A DNA stretch of 64,000 nucleotides from Cryptomeria japonica (GCF_030272615.1 NC_081410.1:140829349-140893348); one strand, 5' to 3'. Counted from the stretch's first letter, positions 34,180 to 51,488 are shown. Program-made: numbers and translations. Notes: generated by a model from the sequence alone, not told the origin.

Positions 34180-34369
34180 CATGTATGTAGCAGGCCAACG
34201 AGTCGGATATAGTAGCCCAAATGTTACCGATTATTTGTAATCAGTTTTCATGATCTAATTCATTTAGTTATGCATTGCCTCCATCATCTTGTCTTTCTTT
34301 CGTTGTGTTTACTCTTGCTACACAGTTCGGATAGACCTCATTGAGGTCCCTCCTAACCGTGACTACACC
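34180..34369 (+). repeat. Inverted fragment of a Gypsy D-family LTR
   Basis: The reverse complement matches 33345-33520 (shared AGGAGGGACCTCAA, GCAAGAGTAAACACAA, GATGGAGGCAATGCA). It is the end part of a related LTR in opposite orientation, separated from the first by about 90 bases. Confidence 0.75.
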
Positions 34370-37300
34370 ACCTTTTATTTGTAAAATGTTTTAATGGCAA
34401 ATGTTTGACACCAATCAAACTTCCCACACTAAATTAGCATTTTTTGATGCTTAAGATCACTTAGTTGTTAATGATACTCTCACCTTAGTTTATCCTTCAA
34501 AAGTATATCTAATGGATCTAGGATCTATTTACTCATAACTTTTCTCTTAGTGATTATAATTGATGCCCTTGGGTACCTCTTCCAATATGCCTAATCTCAT
34601 AATATTATTTTTTCCTTGCTTATACTAGGTAGCTCTTACATGGTCAACTTTCACTTTGTAAACGACTATATTCTCTTCATCCTAAAAGATGTTGAAAGTC
34701 TCCAGTACTATGAATGTCCTTGATTTCTTATGTTTAATTCCCCTATCCTAACTTTTCATGCATAAAGTTGAGTTCTTTGTGATATCAAACTTCTCTCTTC
34801 TTGAGTTGATCCCTAAGTAATGAAAACTAATCAAACACTTATGTGACATATAAGGTGATATCCTCCAAATTTGGTGTCACTCTTTTAGACATATGTGGAA
34901 GATGTTCACTATCAAACTTAATTTTAAACTTCTCTCTTCTACTTGGAGTTCTCTATCTATGGTGAGAAATATCCAGGTTGCAATTAAGATCGTCCTTGCC
35001 TATCTGGTTGTCTTATCATGCTAGCTTCACTCCAATCTTGTTACAATCAACATGTAATTTGATCCAAATATTGTTTGGTATAATGGGGCGAGAAAAAATA
35101 TGCTTATTTTATCCTAATAACATTATGTTTAGGTCAAATATTTAGGAGGTCTTGACATAATTGATCTTATCACACATGATATATTTCTAATTGCTAAGTG
35201 GATCACTTGAGCAATTCAAGGAGAATCCTCATGGAAATATCTGGTAAGGAACATGATTTCCACCATAACCACTCTTGGCTCTTGGAATATGATGTAAGAT
35301 GGAAGGACAAGATCCTTATTGCTTCTTTCTTTAAGTTGTATGCTTCCATTCAATTCAATAATATTTGCAAAGCCTAGCAATTAATGCTCCTTGAACCCCT
35401 TTAAGTCAAATGCATTGACCACTCCTTGAGGCATGGGCTTTTCTACTTCCTTTGTGTGGTTAAACTGTCATATTCAAACAAATGACCAAACTTTGGCATT
35501 CTACAAGTATCTTTGGGGTACACAACTCTTTAAGAAATAAATCTAAATCTTCATAGATCTTTGGGATTTTGCTAACCTTTATTAAAAGATTGTAAAATAG
35601 GTCAAAGAGGATTTTCATACTTTTTTAACTGATGTCATTGTGATCTTTGATATCATGACACTTTTCTAGTCTTCCCTTTTTATTAGGATTCTACATCTAA
35701 TGAGTGCAATTTTGTTAAGGATTATATTGTTCAAATGGTACCAAGCTCACCATGTTCCCCCTTAAGTTTATCTATTGTTCTTTTCATTGTATTCATCTGT
35801 AAACAACTTTCAACAAAATGCTCTTTCTCTAATGCCAAGTAGACCAAACTTAGTTATGTTGCTTAATAGTTCAAAGCTAATACACAATCTTGACTCATGA
35901 CTTATAAACTCCTACCTTTTAAGATTCTTGTCACTGGTAGTGTTCACCTCCTCCTTAATAGTCATCTTCTCTATTTATTTTGTTGGATAAAGGAACCCAT
36001 TAAACACTCCTAAATCAATCTCGTGCCCAACATATTTGGTCTACCATCGTTACTTTCATCCTTATCATCTTTCATAGAAATTGTAATAGGATGTTGCTCA
36101 ATTGGGTGTCACTCTTTAGAAATTGTGTCTAAACCTATTGGTGAGTGATTGTTCATTTTGGAAGGCTAGATGTAATGTTGTATTTTCTAATCTTCCATTG
36201 AAATTCAACATTTTATCACTTTAAACTTTTTTTCATATGACAATTCTGATAAGCCTTTTGCATAAAAATCGCGAGACATGCAATAATTTGGCAAAATAGG
36301 CTAAGAAATCCAAGATCAATTAAAAGTCCTCAAGAATAGTAAAAAAACTTATCAGATTTTTCTAATAAAATCACAAAAAGAATTTTGAAGATCTTTCTCA
36401 ATTTATAAAGATCTTGCACGAAACATTCCATTAAACTATACCAACTATTCACATATTGAAAAAATCCATCATACTATCAACTACATCATTGAACAAAATG
36501 ACATTAATACGAAAATTCTAATTATAAAAAAACAAACAATTCTTTGTTATTTATCTACAATGAACTTGTATACTTCAAATTTTTTGTATCTAATTTTATA
36601 CTAAAAATATTAATAGTACGAAATATTTTAAGCTTTATTCTATCCTCAGCTTTCATTTTTACTATATCCAATAAAAAACACTTTAACTTTATCCTCTTTG
36701 ACAAACCTTGTAAGCAAAAGTATTAGATCCTAGTTGGACGAATAAGAACACTTTTTACTTGACCTTTCACGTGAGAAGGTACTCAAGAGACATTTTGAAC
36801 TATCAAGCATAAAAAGTATACCCACTTCCACGCACTTAAACATTTGGAATCAAGTCTAAATTCTAATAATAATAATAATATTGTTTTCAACTAACCATTA
36901 GTACTCAAATTCTTTAGGGGCATCTGAAGTTGATATATAATCAAAAGAGTGCTATCTAATTTTTCATGGATTATTAATTATGTCGACAATATAATTTATA
37001 GTGATTGGAAGGATTAAAGTGTAATTAATGAATATAGTCACAAATGATAATAAAATTGTGTAAATGATAAAATAAATTTTAATATTTAATGATAAAATTA
37101 TTAAAAATATATTTTAGATCGAATTTTTTTATTATCAATTATTAGAAATTGTGAAAAAGTTTATTTTAGTCTTATTTCTTGAGTAGATGTTTGCACATTT
37201 TGCCCATGTTAAAATTCTAGTTAGGATGGGCTTCATGAAAAAGCCACTAGAAGATATATTTTTAAATGTGAGAAACAAGATTTAGAAACAAATGCAAATA

Positions 37301-38875
37301 TTTTGGCAACTAGTCATTTAGTGACAAGTGGAAAATAGCTTGCTCATTTGTCTTGTCAAAAAAGGTAGGCTACTTGGTGGGACAAGGTGAACCATCATTA
37401 GGTGATTGAAGGTGAGGTAGAAGTTTTAGTCAGACTTCTAATGATTGCTCTTTTAAATCTTTTAGCGATGATCCTTTAGTTGAACCATTTGGTTGTCCCA
37501 AGAATCTTGTATTGTAAGCTAATGCTTTAGCTTTTATAGATAGAATGGGGTCTCCTTCAAGGAGATTTGACAATTCTACTACAACAAACAAAGTAAAGAA
37601 CTCCCCTTCAAGGCGGGCATCACATGACAATTATGATCAATGTTCTATTTTTCACTTTGTAAAGAACTGTATATCCCCATCTCAAGGTCTTATAGGTTCA
37701 AAGGAGTGGATCATAATAGATAGAAAGAAAAGGAAGCGTCCTTTGCTAAAAAATGGTTATAGGGATAGTAAGATGATGCTATGGTCTCATTAATGTCAAA
37801 TCAATGCATGCTGTGAAATCAAGTATTTATGTTGATAAGGTCAAGGTGGATAATTTGTGTATGATGAAACTCATGAACTCATTGTTATCAATATAACACG
37901 CTTTAACATTTTCAAGCCTTGAGGCGCTTAGCCTAGGTTAACTATTAAAAGATATTAAAAATACTACATTTGTATGCAACCTTAATGAATATAATTTTAA
38001 TTAAATAACATGCACTTTAGTAAAAAATAAAAAAATAATACTTTTAAAATAATTATATAGGTAAATATAGAGTAAATAATTTGTTTTATTATTATTTTTA
38101 GATATTTAATCTTTTAAATAGAAATAAGTAAACATTATTCATTTCAATGCATAGCTATTAAATAAAATAATAGGTTAAATTTTTCAATTTCAGAAAACAA
38201 AGCTCTATAGGTAAAAGTTAGCTATATAGTTATTCAATAAAATAATATGTACAATTTTTAGAACTAGTATAATTATTTTAAATATTTTTATCTAAATAAA
38301 TGTTAAGATGTATTAGTTTTAAGATGTTTATATTGAAATTATTATTTAAGGTAGATACACACTTTGTGATATCTCTTATCATCTCGTAGACATGTATATT
38401 TAAGATATATATGTTAGTGTAATTTATTTATTTATTTTTATATATTTTAAAGATGTATTCCTCTTTAGTCTTATGTATCAATTTTGATATTCAATTCAAA
38501 CTTTAAATTAAATAAATTAGTTAAAAATATTATTTTTCTTACTCTTAAGAAGATTGGACATATTTGGATTGAAGAAAGAAACATCATTGTCTTAATTATA
38601 TATTTATATTCTTCGCAAGTCTTAAAATGATTTGCTTGAATCCATTCACTCAATCAACACATTCATTTTAAGATTTTATAATTTTATTCAGTAATTTTAA
38701 ATTTAAGTTTTTTTATATAAAAATGACATAAGAGAACCACGTTCATGTATGTATATGTATATACATGACTGTATGCATAAACATAATTTATATACATATA
38801 TATATATACATGTGTGTATACATAGATACATATGGATGTATGTATATCTATACGTATAAGTATGCATATACATAT
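34370..38875. other. AT-rich region without a supported gene
   Basis: Short ORFs only, none with a recognisable domain. 34400-36200 has the stop-rich look of very old retroelement sequence. 36862-36882 is an AAT microsatellite. 37240-37800 holds an Arg/Ser-rich frame (GSPSRRFDNS, KVKNSPSRRASHDN) with no recognised relative. 37920-38700 is over 75% AT by eye, and 38741-38875 is an ATGTATAT/CATATA-rich simple sequence directly before the Gypsy B LTR. Confidence 0.5.
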
Positions 38876-40308
38876 TGTAGACATATAAATCTGATCACCT
38901 TCCTAAATAAATATTTAATATTTATTTCAACCATATCCCCTTATTAATTAAATCTTATTTAATTAATTTCTTCATTTTCATCTATTTATTTAAATAAATT
39001 ACTCAATTTATTTAATTAAAATCATATAAACATTTTCTAGTCTTTAATTAAATAAATCACTTTATTTAATTAATTCCGCTTTCCCCCTTTTTAATTAAAT
39101 TGATCCTTGCAAATAAATAAATCTAATTTATTTATAAAATCACCCCACTTGTATTTATGTAAGTTGCATCTATTTTTGGTTGAAATAAAGTAATTTTATT
39201 TTAATTAAAATCCTTTTCCCTCATCCACTTGCATTTTCCTACATCTCCCACTTGCCTCCTAAACCCCTTCTAGATTCTTCTAATCACTTCCAATTTAGCC
39301 TAAGTCATCTCCTAATTATTGTCACATTCCTAAGTAAAAGGAAGTCACTTCTCAAAGCCTCCAAAGTCTTCAGTAACCATTCAAGGCTTTGTGTCTTCAA
39401 ATGGTTAACCTCTAAAGTCTTCCAAACCATTAAAAGCTCTTACATAACCATTTATGGTTAACTCACCTTTGACCTTTGGTTAGAGACTTTCCTCTAACTT
39501 AAGCATCCTTTTGACTCAAGGGTCTCATCAAACACTTATGACTTTGACCATAGTTATTCATTTAACCCTTGCACAAGAGTTTACCCCTTAGATAAAAGCT
39601 TTATCCATTTGATAACCCTAACCTAACCTTAACCTTTACCTCCTAAGGTAACCTTCATGTCTTCTCAGGCATTTAATGCCTCTTGCATCTCCTCTCAAGC
39701 AATCTCTTGTTGACAATTATCACCATTTCATTGGTGAAAATCGTAAACATAGATTGATTAAATTTCAATCCTAGCCCTTGTTAAGATTATTCAATCTTAA
39801 CCATCCATTGCCTTATTTTTCCTATAAATAGAGCTCTCATTATTCGTTATCTATATCTCTCTAAGTTTTTATGCATCTACATTATAGCCTAATTTACTAA
39901 GCATTTTAGCCTCTCTTTCTTAAAACATCATCATAACATTTAGAAGCATTTTTCATATCATAGAATATTCATGCTAAGCTAGTATATCATGTTAGGATAA
40001 TTTATTAATATCTTATCATGTCACTATCTTCATCTTAACTTAATCACCATATATTTAACACATCATATATATCTTAGAATGCATTCATGCATGTAGATCA
40101 AATATCACTCATTCTTGGAGTTGTCATTCCTAAGTGACTTGCTCAATGATCTGAGAGCAAAACATTGGCTTTAGGGATCCTATGAGATAGAGAACAATGG
40201 GACACCCCTTGGGAAGTTAAACTAGTTCAATTAGTTCATATACATGCACCAAGAGTTTCATTGGTATGTGGGTCTTTTGATCTTGATTTACTCATTTTGA
40301 TCACAACA
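38876..40308 (+). repeat. 5' LTR of Gypsy B
   Basis: Starts TGTAGACATATAAATCTG; the most likely end is TCACAACA at 40301-40308, about 18 bases before the primer-binding site. AT-rich palindromic blocks (ATTAATTAAAT, TTTATTTAATTAA) fill its first 300 bases. The core-promoter box CTATAAATAG lies at 39822-39831. About 1.43 kb. Confidence 0.88.
39822..39831 (+). promoter_or_regulatory. TATA box of the Gypsy B 5' LTR
   Basis: CTATAAATAG, followed by GAGCTCTCAT. The same box is conserved in the right LTR at 60635-60644, in the expected U3 position. Confidence 0.75.
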
Positions 40309-40326
40309 TTTTCCTGTGTACTTTTC

Positions 40327-40344
40327 TGGCGCCCATCACGGGGC
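40327..40344 (+). other. Primer-binding site of Gypsy B
   Basis: TGGCGCCCATCACGGGGC; the second copy at 61141 reads TGGCGCCCACCGTGGAGC. This is a widely seen primer-site form in plant Tat elements. Confidence 0.75.
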
Positions 40345-40409
40345 ACGTCCCCAAAAATAACATCATTTTTTGTGCAAATTAGAGATTGCAATCATGCTGG
40401 AACAATCTT

Positions 40410-40612
40410 TTAGCGCATTAATCACACTGTTTAGTGCATAGAAACCATTCCTTAGCGCATTTAACTTTCTTTCTAGCGCTTGTTCTTCTTTGGTTTTTCT
40501 ACGCATAGGAGTATCAGTATAGCACATTTAGGCATTAGAGTAGCATGTAGGCTCTACCTTTCAACACTTTTGCACCATATTTTAGCGCATTCGGTCTACA
40601 TGTTAGTGCATA
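40410..40612 (+). repeat. Phased motif array 1 of Gypsy B (core TTAGCGCAT)
   Basis: TAGYGCAT-type cores start at 40411, 40432, 40453, 40474, 40520, 40541, 40583 and 40604. Steps are 21 except one of 46 and one of 42. The 12-13 bases between cores are unrelated. Confidence 0.9.
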
Positions 40613-41399
40613 GTGCTGATAGAGGCAAAAAAAATTTGTAAGCATGTTAGAAACTTAGGCTTGTGAAGCCCACCATTAGGATCTAATTTTTGACTAAATG
40701 AGTGTAGGTTCTAACATTTCTCAGTGCAGGAACAGGAGGAAGTTAGTTTTGTTTTTCTTTACTTTCTTTTAAATTTAGTAAAAAGAACTCATATTTTCCT
40801 TTATTGCAAAAAGTTTAAAATGAATCTCACTTTCTCTTTTGGATGCCTAAAATAAATTTCATGTTTTCTTTTGTTGCCTAAAATAAAATTCATCTTTCTT
40901 TCTTGCATGAATAAAAAGAACAACAAATTCAAATCTTTCCTTTTATGCAAGATAGGATCATCTTTTTTTGGGGTTTTAAAAGGAACAAAACAAACTTTCC
41001 AATTTTTGCACAAAGTTAAAATTAAACATCACATTCCTTTGGTGCTTATTAAAACTAACTTCACCTTTGTTTTGGAATCTTAAAAAGAACCTTCACATTT
41101 CTATTTCAAAATCTTTCAAAATTAAGAGCGTTGTTGTTTACATTGGCGATTCATTTTGTTAACAAGGGTTTACTTTCAAAAATTCAAAATTTTGCTATCT
41201 TCACACATTGCTTTATTCGGATAAAAAGAACATCATGGCTTCTTGAAGAAACATCTCCATCTATCTTAGACAATTTTGCAATGAAATTTTAAAAATAATC
41301 CGTTTCTTTTGTGTTTGTGAGGTGATAGGTATATGCTCTCACCTTCAATAGGTGATAAAAAAGCCAAAACCATCTCTTTTATGCTTTCTTTCAGTTTCA

Positions 41400-41960
41400 T
41401 GCATTAACAATTTTAGAGGGCCCGCCCTCCCAAGTTTTCCTTAGTGCACTATTAAGGTCGGTGAGAGGGGAACGACCTAAGTGGGAAAAGACTTTATCGC
41501 CAAGTGTTCCAACCCACTATAATCAAATGTGGAGGCTGATGAAAATCCCCTCCAATGGTTTTTCTCAATGATTAGTCTTCCCCCAATATCTTTAAGATGC
41601 ATAAAGATTTTGTTCTAAAGGTTGGGAAGCCTCCTGAAGGAGTTTATCATTCAAGACTGAATGGAAGCCTGATTAAAAACCATAGAAGTAGAAGCTTTGA
41701 GCCGATGCAGTTAGCAAAAATTAGCAATATCATAGTGAAAGGGTGGGGAAGAGTCCGCCCCCAAGATCACTCACCATATATCTCCCAAGATAACTACCCA
41801 ATTGTGAAGCAATTCATTTTGGGTTAATTTCTGCCAAAAGACAAAAAAATGGGTTGCCCCTAAGGGGTGACAAGACTATTTGAGCTGACGGAGTATCGAG
41901 ACTATTGGGCTATAATATTGTCAATGACCCTTGAATAAAGAGTCTGCTTGATCTATATTT
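41400..41960 (+). other. Conserved leader block of Gypsy B
   Basis: TTTAGAGGGCCCGCCCTCCC, GGTCGGTGAGAGGGGAACGACC, AAGTGG, CACTATAATCAAATGT occur in the same order as on the minus strand of 22930-22800 in Gypsy A. GGTCG and CGACC could pair as a hairpin. No convincing coding region. 40620-41400 before it has repeated words on aaaataaa/ttcatctttc themes and no gene. Confidence 0.65.
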
Positions 41961-42158
41961 TTGTAATCCAAACCAGTGAAAACATCGGTGATTTGAAAAC
42001 ATCTTCAAAATAACATACACTATTTGTTTAGCATATACAAGTTGTTATCACTTCTATCTGCTGTGTTTTCAATTCATTTTTCAAAAAATCTTCCATCAAG
42101 TCACAAAATTATTTCTCAACATCTCAGCGAAAACATCAAAACAAAGTTTTCAGGACAG

Positions 42159-42523
42159 TTAGCGCATAGGAGCAACATCCTAGCGCATCTCAACCATCCG
42201 ATAGTGCATTCCAACCAAAAGTTTGCACTTTCATTATTCACATTAGCGCATGATCGGTATCATATTGGTAAAAACTCAGATAGCACTTGTCAACATCACT
42301 GTAGCATATAGGAGCATCAACCTAGCGCATCTGGAACTTTCTGCAGCGCATTTATACCAAACATTAGCGCCTCAGAGGGACATATTAGCACATAACCGAT
42401 TCAAAAATTTTATTATCAAACAATATAAAATAGCACATTTGAGAGGCATCATAGCCCATGTGGAACATTCTGTAGCGCTTTGAGAGCATCCTTTAGTGCA
42501 TCAGGTCTCTGTTCTAGCGCATG
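42159..42523 (+). repeat. Phased motif array 2 of Gypsy B (core TTAGCGCAT)
   Basis: Cores start at 42160, 42181, 42202, 42223, 42244, 42281, 42302, 42323, 42344, 42365, 42386, 42431, 42452, 42473, 42494 and 42515. Every step is 21 except 37 and 45. Core variants: TAGCGCAT, TAGTGCAT, TAGCACAT. Short frames with a heptad LAH pattern arise only because 21 is divisible by three. Confidence 0.92.
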
Positions 42524-43349
42524 GTCAAAATTAACGAAAAATAGAGATCAAACCAATCACCTTGTGAAATTTTCATCAACAATTTTGAATACCCTTTTAG
42601 GTCCTCTGACAAATCCAATAATGAAATTTCAAAAAAGGATCATAAGTGAGAAATTTCCTAATCCAACTAAGCACCCTTAGAAAGAGATTTCAAATCTTCA
42701 GCTATCTAGATTGGATTTCATCCAACAAAAGTGAGGAGTATCAAAAAATGATCAAAGGTTCGACCATCCAACAAATCCTATCAAACCAATAACTAGTTAG
42801 GTCCTCAAGTTGTCAAATTAAGTTTCTAGATCGTGAAACTTGACTCATATAATTTGGCACACTTTATCGTAGAAGAAAATCAAACTAAACTTCTACTTGA
42901 CAAGTAAACTTGAGTTTCCAAAATGAAGTATTCATATCCAAAATCAACATCAACATTGATCATTTATGTATGACCACTCCCCATATTTTGAGAAGAAGAT
43001 ATCTTCATCAAAAGACTAAGTTGAAGAAGAGACAACCTAGCTCTAAGTCACTTATTAAAAGGAGTAAATTTCTCTATATCTATCATCAACTCTTTGAATC
43101 ACATCACACATTCTTGCGTTATATGTGGTTGTATATCCAAGGAAAAACCAATAAATTTGACAAAGAACCTTTGAGAAGTACGACTTACATTCAGAAAGAA
43201 GTTTTCAACCAATGCCTTAATAGTGGAGGAAGGATTAATCCTGCATTGTTTCCAAGGTTTCTTATCACTTAGAACGATGTTCGACCTGAGCCGCCAACTC
43301 CACCAAGAACTCCAATAGAAGAAGAATTTAGTACAGTAGAGATATATTA

Positions 43350-46300
43350 ATGCCCACTGTCACTCGATCTCAGAGAAACAAAAAGAAGGAATCATGACCA
43401 GAATCAAGTATGAGTCATAGACTATCCAATCCTTTTGATGAATATGCAAATATGGGAGAAATAGAGATCATCGACGAGCTTCTCCAAGAATGACAAGAGA
43501 ATGCAGCTTTCCAAAAATTCATAGAAAGACTTATAGAAGCGAATAAGCAAAAATATCTACTCATGCTAACTAGCAAAGGAATCAATATTCTTGAGGATTT
43601 TGACATAGAAAACTTAAGGAATACAGATGAGAGAATTTCAAGAACAAGGGAAAGAAACTATTCTTATCAAGAATAACTTAGAGAAGAAGAAACACATGAT
43701 CAAGGAAACATACACAACCGAGATAACACCCATGAACAAGATAACACTCATGAACAAGACACTACATGCAATCGGGACAATCTTAATGAACGAGGGGAAG
43801 CTCCTCATCGAAGGACAAATGCACCCATAGCTTCTCTTACACAATAACTCCAAACACTTCAAAGACAAATGGAGGACATGCAACAAGGAACCACGATAAG
43901 ATGCTCATTAGATGATATTTGTCCTTATCCTTTTGATAGGAGATTGAACATGGTACCTTTTCCCCCAAATTCAGACATACCAAAGTATGACAAATATGAT
44001 GGTAAGAGTGATCCCTAGATCATGTTCAGAAATTTTGTAGTATGAGCTTGGAGTTTTCTCACAACGACACATACTTAATGAGGTTATTCCCAAGAAGTTT
44101 GGGAGGGCAAAAAATGGGGTGGTTGTCAAAACTCACACCTCCCATCAGATCATTTGATGAGTTGGTGAAAAAATTCATAACACAATACTCCTATAACATC
44201 CAACACGCAATCACCATGCTTGATGAATGCAATACCAAACAACAGAACAATGAAACATTCATGGTGTTTCTACAACAATGGAGACCCATGGTCGTAAGAT
44301 ATCCATGAAATGTGCCTGAAAAGGAAAAGATGGAAATCTTCATAGACAATCTGAATAGTCAAATGAGCTATCATCTCAAACTATAATGTATACCATCTTT
44401 TGTAAAATTAATAAAACATGGTATCTAAGTAGAGGAAGCTTCCATCAAAAAAGGAACCTTGAAGTTCTTTAAAGAAGGTGTTAGTTCATCAAACAATAAC
44501 GCATTTAACAATCAAAACAATAACAACAATTCAAACAAGTCCAGATTTTGGACAAGGAACAAAACCATTGTTAATGATGGGGTAATCGATGCCAACAATG
44601 CAAAGTCTAAACAACCAGTGTTGACTTTATCAAGCAACCTACCATCCAATAATGATAAAAAAAGTGCTAATCAAGGCACTAACACTTATCACCTAAATAC
44701 CAACCAAGGAGCTTCAACGTCAAACAACAATAAGAATCACCAGGGCAACAACAACAACAACCAAGGGAACCACACAAACCAAAGAGGTAACACTAATACT
44801 TTCCTGTATTGACGAATATACATGCTATTAGGACAAACCTTGGAATCAACATTTCGAGAGATATTGGCAAATAAGATCATCACATTTCCAACGACAAGCA
44901 ACTTTCAACCCCAAGTCAAACCACCATGGTGGAATGACTCACATTATTGTGATTATTATCGAAACAAGGGGCATAACACAAATGATTACATGAGGTTGAA
45001 GAACATAGTTCAATACATGATAGAAAAAGGTGACTTAATAGTCGATGGTCATAAAACCAATGGTGACCATGAAGCTTTCAAAAATCCCCTTCCCAATTAT
45101 GACAAGGGAGGAGCATCAACGTCAAATAACACCAAAGGAGCTCATATTAATCACATATACGAAAATACCATTAATCACATATCAACATGTGACAATCAAG
45201 TGAATGTCATAAAAATCAAAGACAACAAGAACATGTGTCGATAAATGTGACAACAAGAGTGTAGAAATATGTCTTGAAGGGGAACACATCAACATCAACA
45301 ACTCTCCCCAAGACTCAATATAACTTGGTCGACCAACTACGGAGGACACCCTCTAAGATATATATACTTGAGTTTCTCAAACTTTCAACAAAACACAAGG
45401 CTATCTTGGAGAAAGCTCTTATTGAAATAACCGTTCCAAATGATTTGGATATTGACCGATTCCAATCCATGGTGGCCCATATGACGGTGCCACGCAACAT
45501 ATCTTTTTATGAACATGATGATGTCTCTTTGAATCATCCACATAATACCCCACTACATATCGAGGTCTTAGTCTATAAACATCGAGTAAAAAGAGTATTA
45601 ATAGATGGATGATCTGGGCTCAGTATATGTACTCTAAAGCTTATCCATGCATTGGGCTTCTTTGACCAGTCTATTGATCCCAAAAAGAAAATCACTATCA
45701 AAGCTTATGATGATGAAGAGAGATCATCTGAAGGAACTGTAATACTACCCATTCAGGTAGGTCGTGTACAGAGAGACACCATGTGCCAAGTCTTAGACAT
45801 AGACTTGACATATAATATACAATTGGGTCATCCATAGATCCATGAAATGCAAGCGGTGCCTTCCACATACCATCAATGTATCAACTTCCCCTACAACGGA
45901 CATGAAATTTCAATATCTGCAGATAATAACCCTTTTTAGTATTGCAATGCTATGGGGGCAGCTCAAAATGTCCTGGTTCCACACAAGAGGGAGGCCCAAG
46001 TTTCCTCAGCATCCAACCATCAAGAATAACTCAAGTTTCTATCCATGAACTTCAAGCAAAAGATGAAAATAAAGTACCAAGGCATGGGGGAGTACTCTTT
46101 TGAACCCTTGTGTCTATCTAAATTTCCAAATTCACTAAGGTCTTATGGACAATCTTCTACATCAAGACATCTAGAAACCCAACCCATAACCAAGTTTGAT
46201 GTTAAATTTATCCAAATGGGCAAACTGGCTGAAGAATCAGAATATAAAGACATCCTTAGCTATCTATACAAGGATGAAGAAGAAATCAGAGTTGCTACCA

Positions 46301-46430
46301 TAGAAGTAGTCATACCAACAAAACAATATCGAAATGGGTTCCAGATCATGCAACAAATAGGATACAAAGGAAAAGGACCTATTGGAAAGTGTCAAGAAGG
46401 CATCATAGAACCCATACAACTTCGTTCATA
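43350..46430 (+). pseudogene. gag: Gypsy B gag-protease with G-patch domain
   Basis: Starts MPTVTRSQRNKKKES, comparable to MVETRLQKSRR in Gypsy A. Order: linker with DDICPYPFDRRL; gag domain (YLMRLFPRSLGGQKMGW, SYNIQHA); an Asn-rich linker (44470-44815); a damaged knuckle (HYCDYYRNKGHNTNDY, second Cys and last Cys lost); protease KRVLIDG followed by a TGA where Gypsy A has Gly-Ala; QVLDIDLTYNIQLGHP; then the G-patch segment NGFQIMQQIGYKGKGPIG (46330-46390). At least eight stops and two frameshifts. 42530-43349 before it is non-coding leader. Confidence 0.85.
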
Positions 46431-47754
46431 ATTTGTAAAAGAAAAAATAGGACTTGGGTATGGGAAACATATTCCGTGTGTGCAAAAGAAAAATCACCAT
46501 AAAAAACCTCAATGGAAGGAAAAAAAATCATAACGAAGACTCATGGCAAGGCACTAAATCAAGAAGCATAAAAGACAAGGAAGGAGAAAAAACATGAAGA
46601 AGACGAGAAACTACAAGAAGAACTGTCTATTCAAAAAGAGGAAGCTTCTTATAAAAAAGTACATCATGTACAGGATCCTGATCAAACCAATGTTAAGCCG
46701 CAACCTAAAGAAATTTCTACTCACATAAAACAAATGGTGTACGACCAAATTCAAAGAGTACAAGCAAGCACCAATCCCAAATCAGAACAAGGTACTAGAC
46801 TTGTGTCAATTATCAGTGATCTTTTCTCACCATACAATATACCCGTCAGATTTAGTGAGGTAACCTGGGACAGTGATTCTGAAACTGATTCCAATGAATA
46901 TGAGTGGGATAGTTGTTTTGATGTTACTCAAGATATTGAGGTGGATACAATCCACACATACACACCCATTTCTCATGAGGGACAAGGCTCGAGATCTTGA
47001 CCATTTGAATTCATACCACAACATATCTATGAGGCTAGTGAGAACGAGCAATGACAATATGAACAAGGCAATGTTGAAGAGAATATCATCAAAAACCTTG
47101 AGAATATCATAGGCCTCACCGATATCCCCAAAAACTATGAGGATGTCTCCATCATGACACTTACAACAACTGATCTTAACCCACCAAATGACTCCCTACT
47201 ACTCATATATTCTGATCTCATAGACTGGAAAGAACCTGAACATCATGATATACCAATATTCTTGAATGATGAATCAATTATCCAATACATGTGCGTAGTT
47301 AACCCAGAAACATGCTCCACCAGGAACAACATAACGACATCTGCAATCAGGAGAGTGCCAAGTCTCTCAGTCGCAAAAATGAAATAAACAACAGAACTAA
47401 TGGTGAAAATAGGTTAATGGCAGTATTAGATCACAAAAAAGTATAAATAAAGGACATATATGAAGGTGAAAACCTTTTTGAGGCACCTAAATATGGGACA
47501 CTTGACAGTCTTCCTGAACATTACCAGGAAAGGTCACCAATATTGATTGAGCTAACTCAATCAATAAATATCAGCATTGAAGCAGCAATCAAAACCATAC
47601 ATCTGGCAAAATCACTCACATAAAAAGAACAACCCGATTTTATCAAATTCTTCAAGGAGAATTAAATCAATTTTGTTTGGTCTTAAGCTAACATGCCAGG
47701 GGTAGATCCAAATCTAATCATGCATTACTTATCCATTGCTCTGGGAGCTAAACC
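46431..47754 (+). pseudogene. pol: Gypsy B gag-pol linker, left of the insertion
   Basis: Matches the same part of Gypsy A in patches: SDSETDSNEYEWDS, LIDWKEPEHHDIPIFLNDES, EGENLFEAPKYGTLDSLP, FIKFFKEN, MPGVDPNLIMHYLSIALGAK. It stops mid-domain at GAKP, where the solo LTR is inserted, and resumes at 51489. Frameshifts and stops are frequent. Confidence 0.75.
47750..47754. repeat. Target-site duplication, left copy (AAACC)
   Basis: AAACC before TGTAAAGACTT; repeated at 51489-51493 after GTTCGTGACA. Confidence 0.8.

Positions 47755-51488
<3,734 letters not shown>

Noticed and set aside
34370-38875. Small ORFs of 60-82 codons as host genes
   Set aside because: No domains, no start or splice context, AT-rich background; chance ORFs are expected here.
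42024-42483. Protein with heptad LAH repeats
   Set aside because: The heptads follow from the 21-bp DNA period. The Gypsy A arrays alternate 19 and 21 bases and would break any frame.
42159-42523. CRISPR-like array (constant repeat, variable spacer)
   Set aside because: A 9-bp core with 12-bp spacers is far too short, and the context is a plant retrotransposon.
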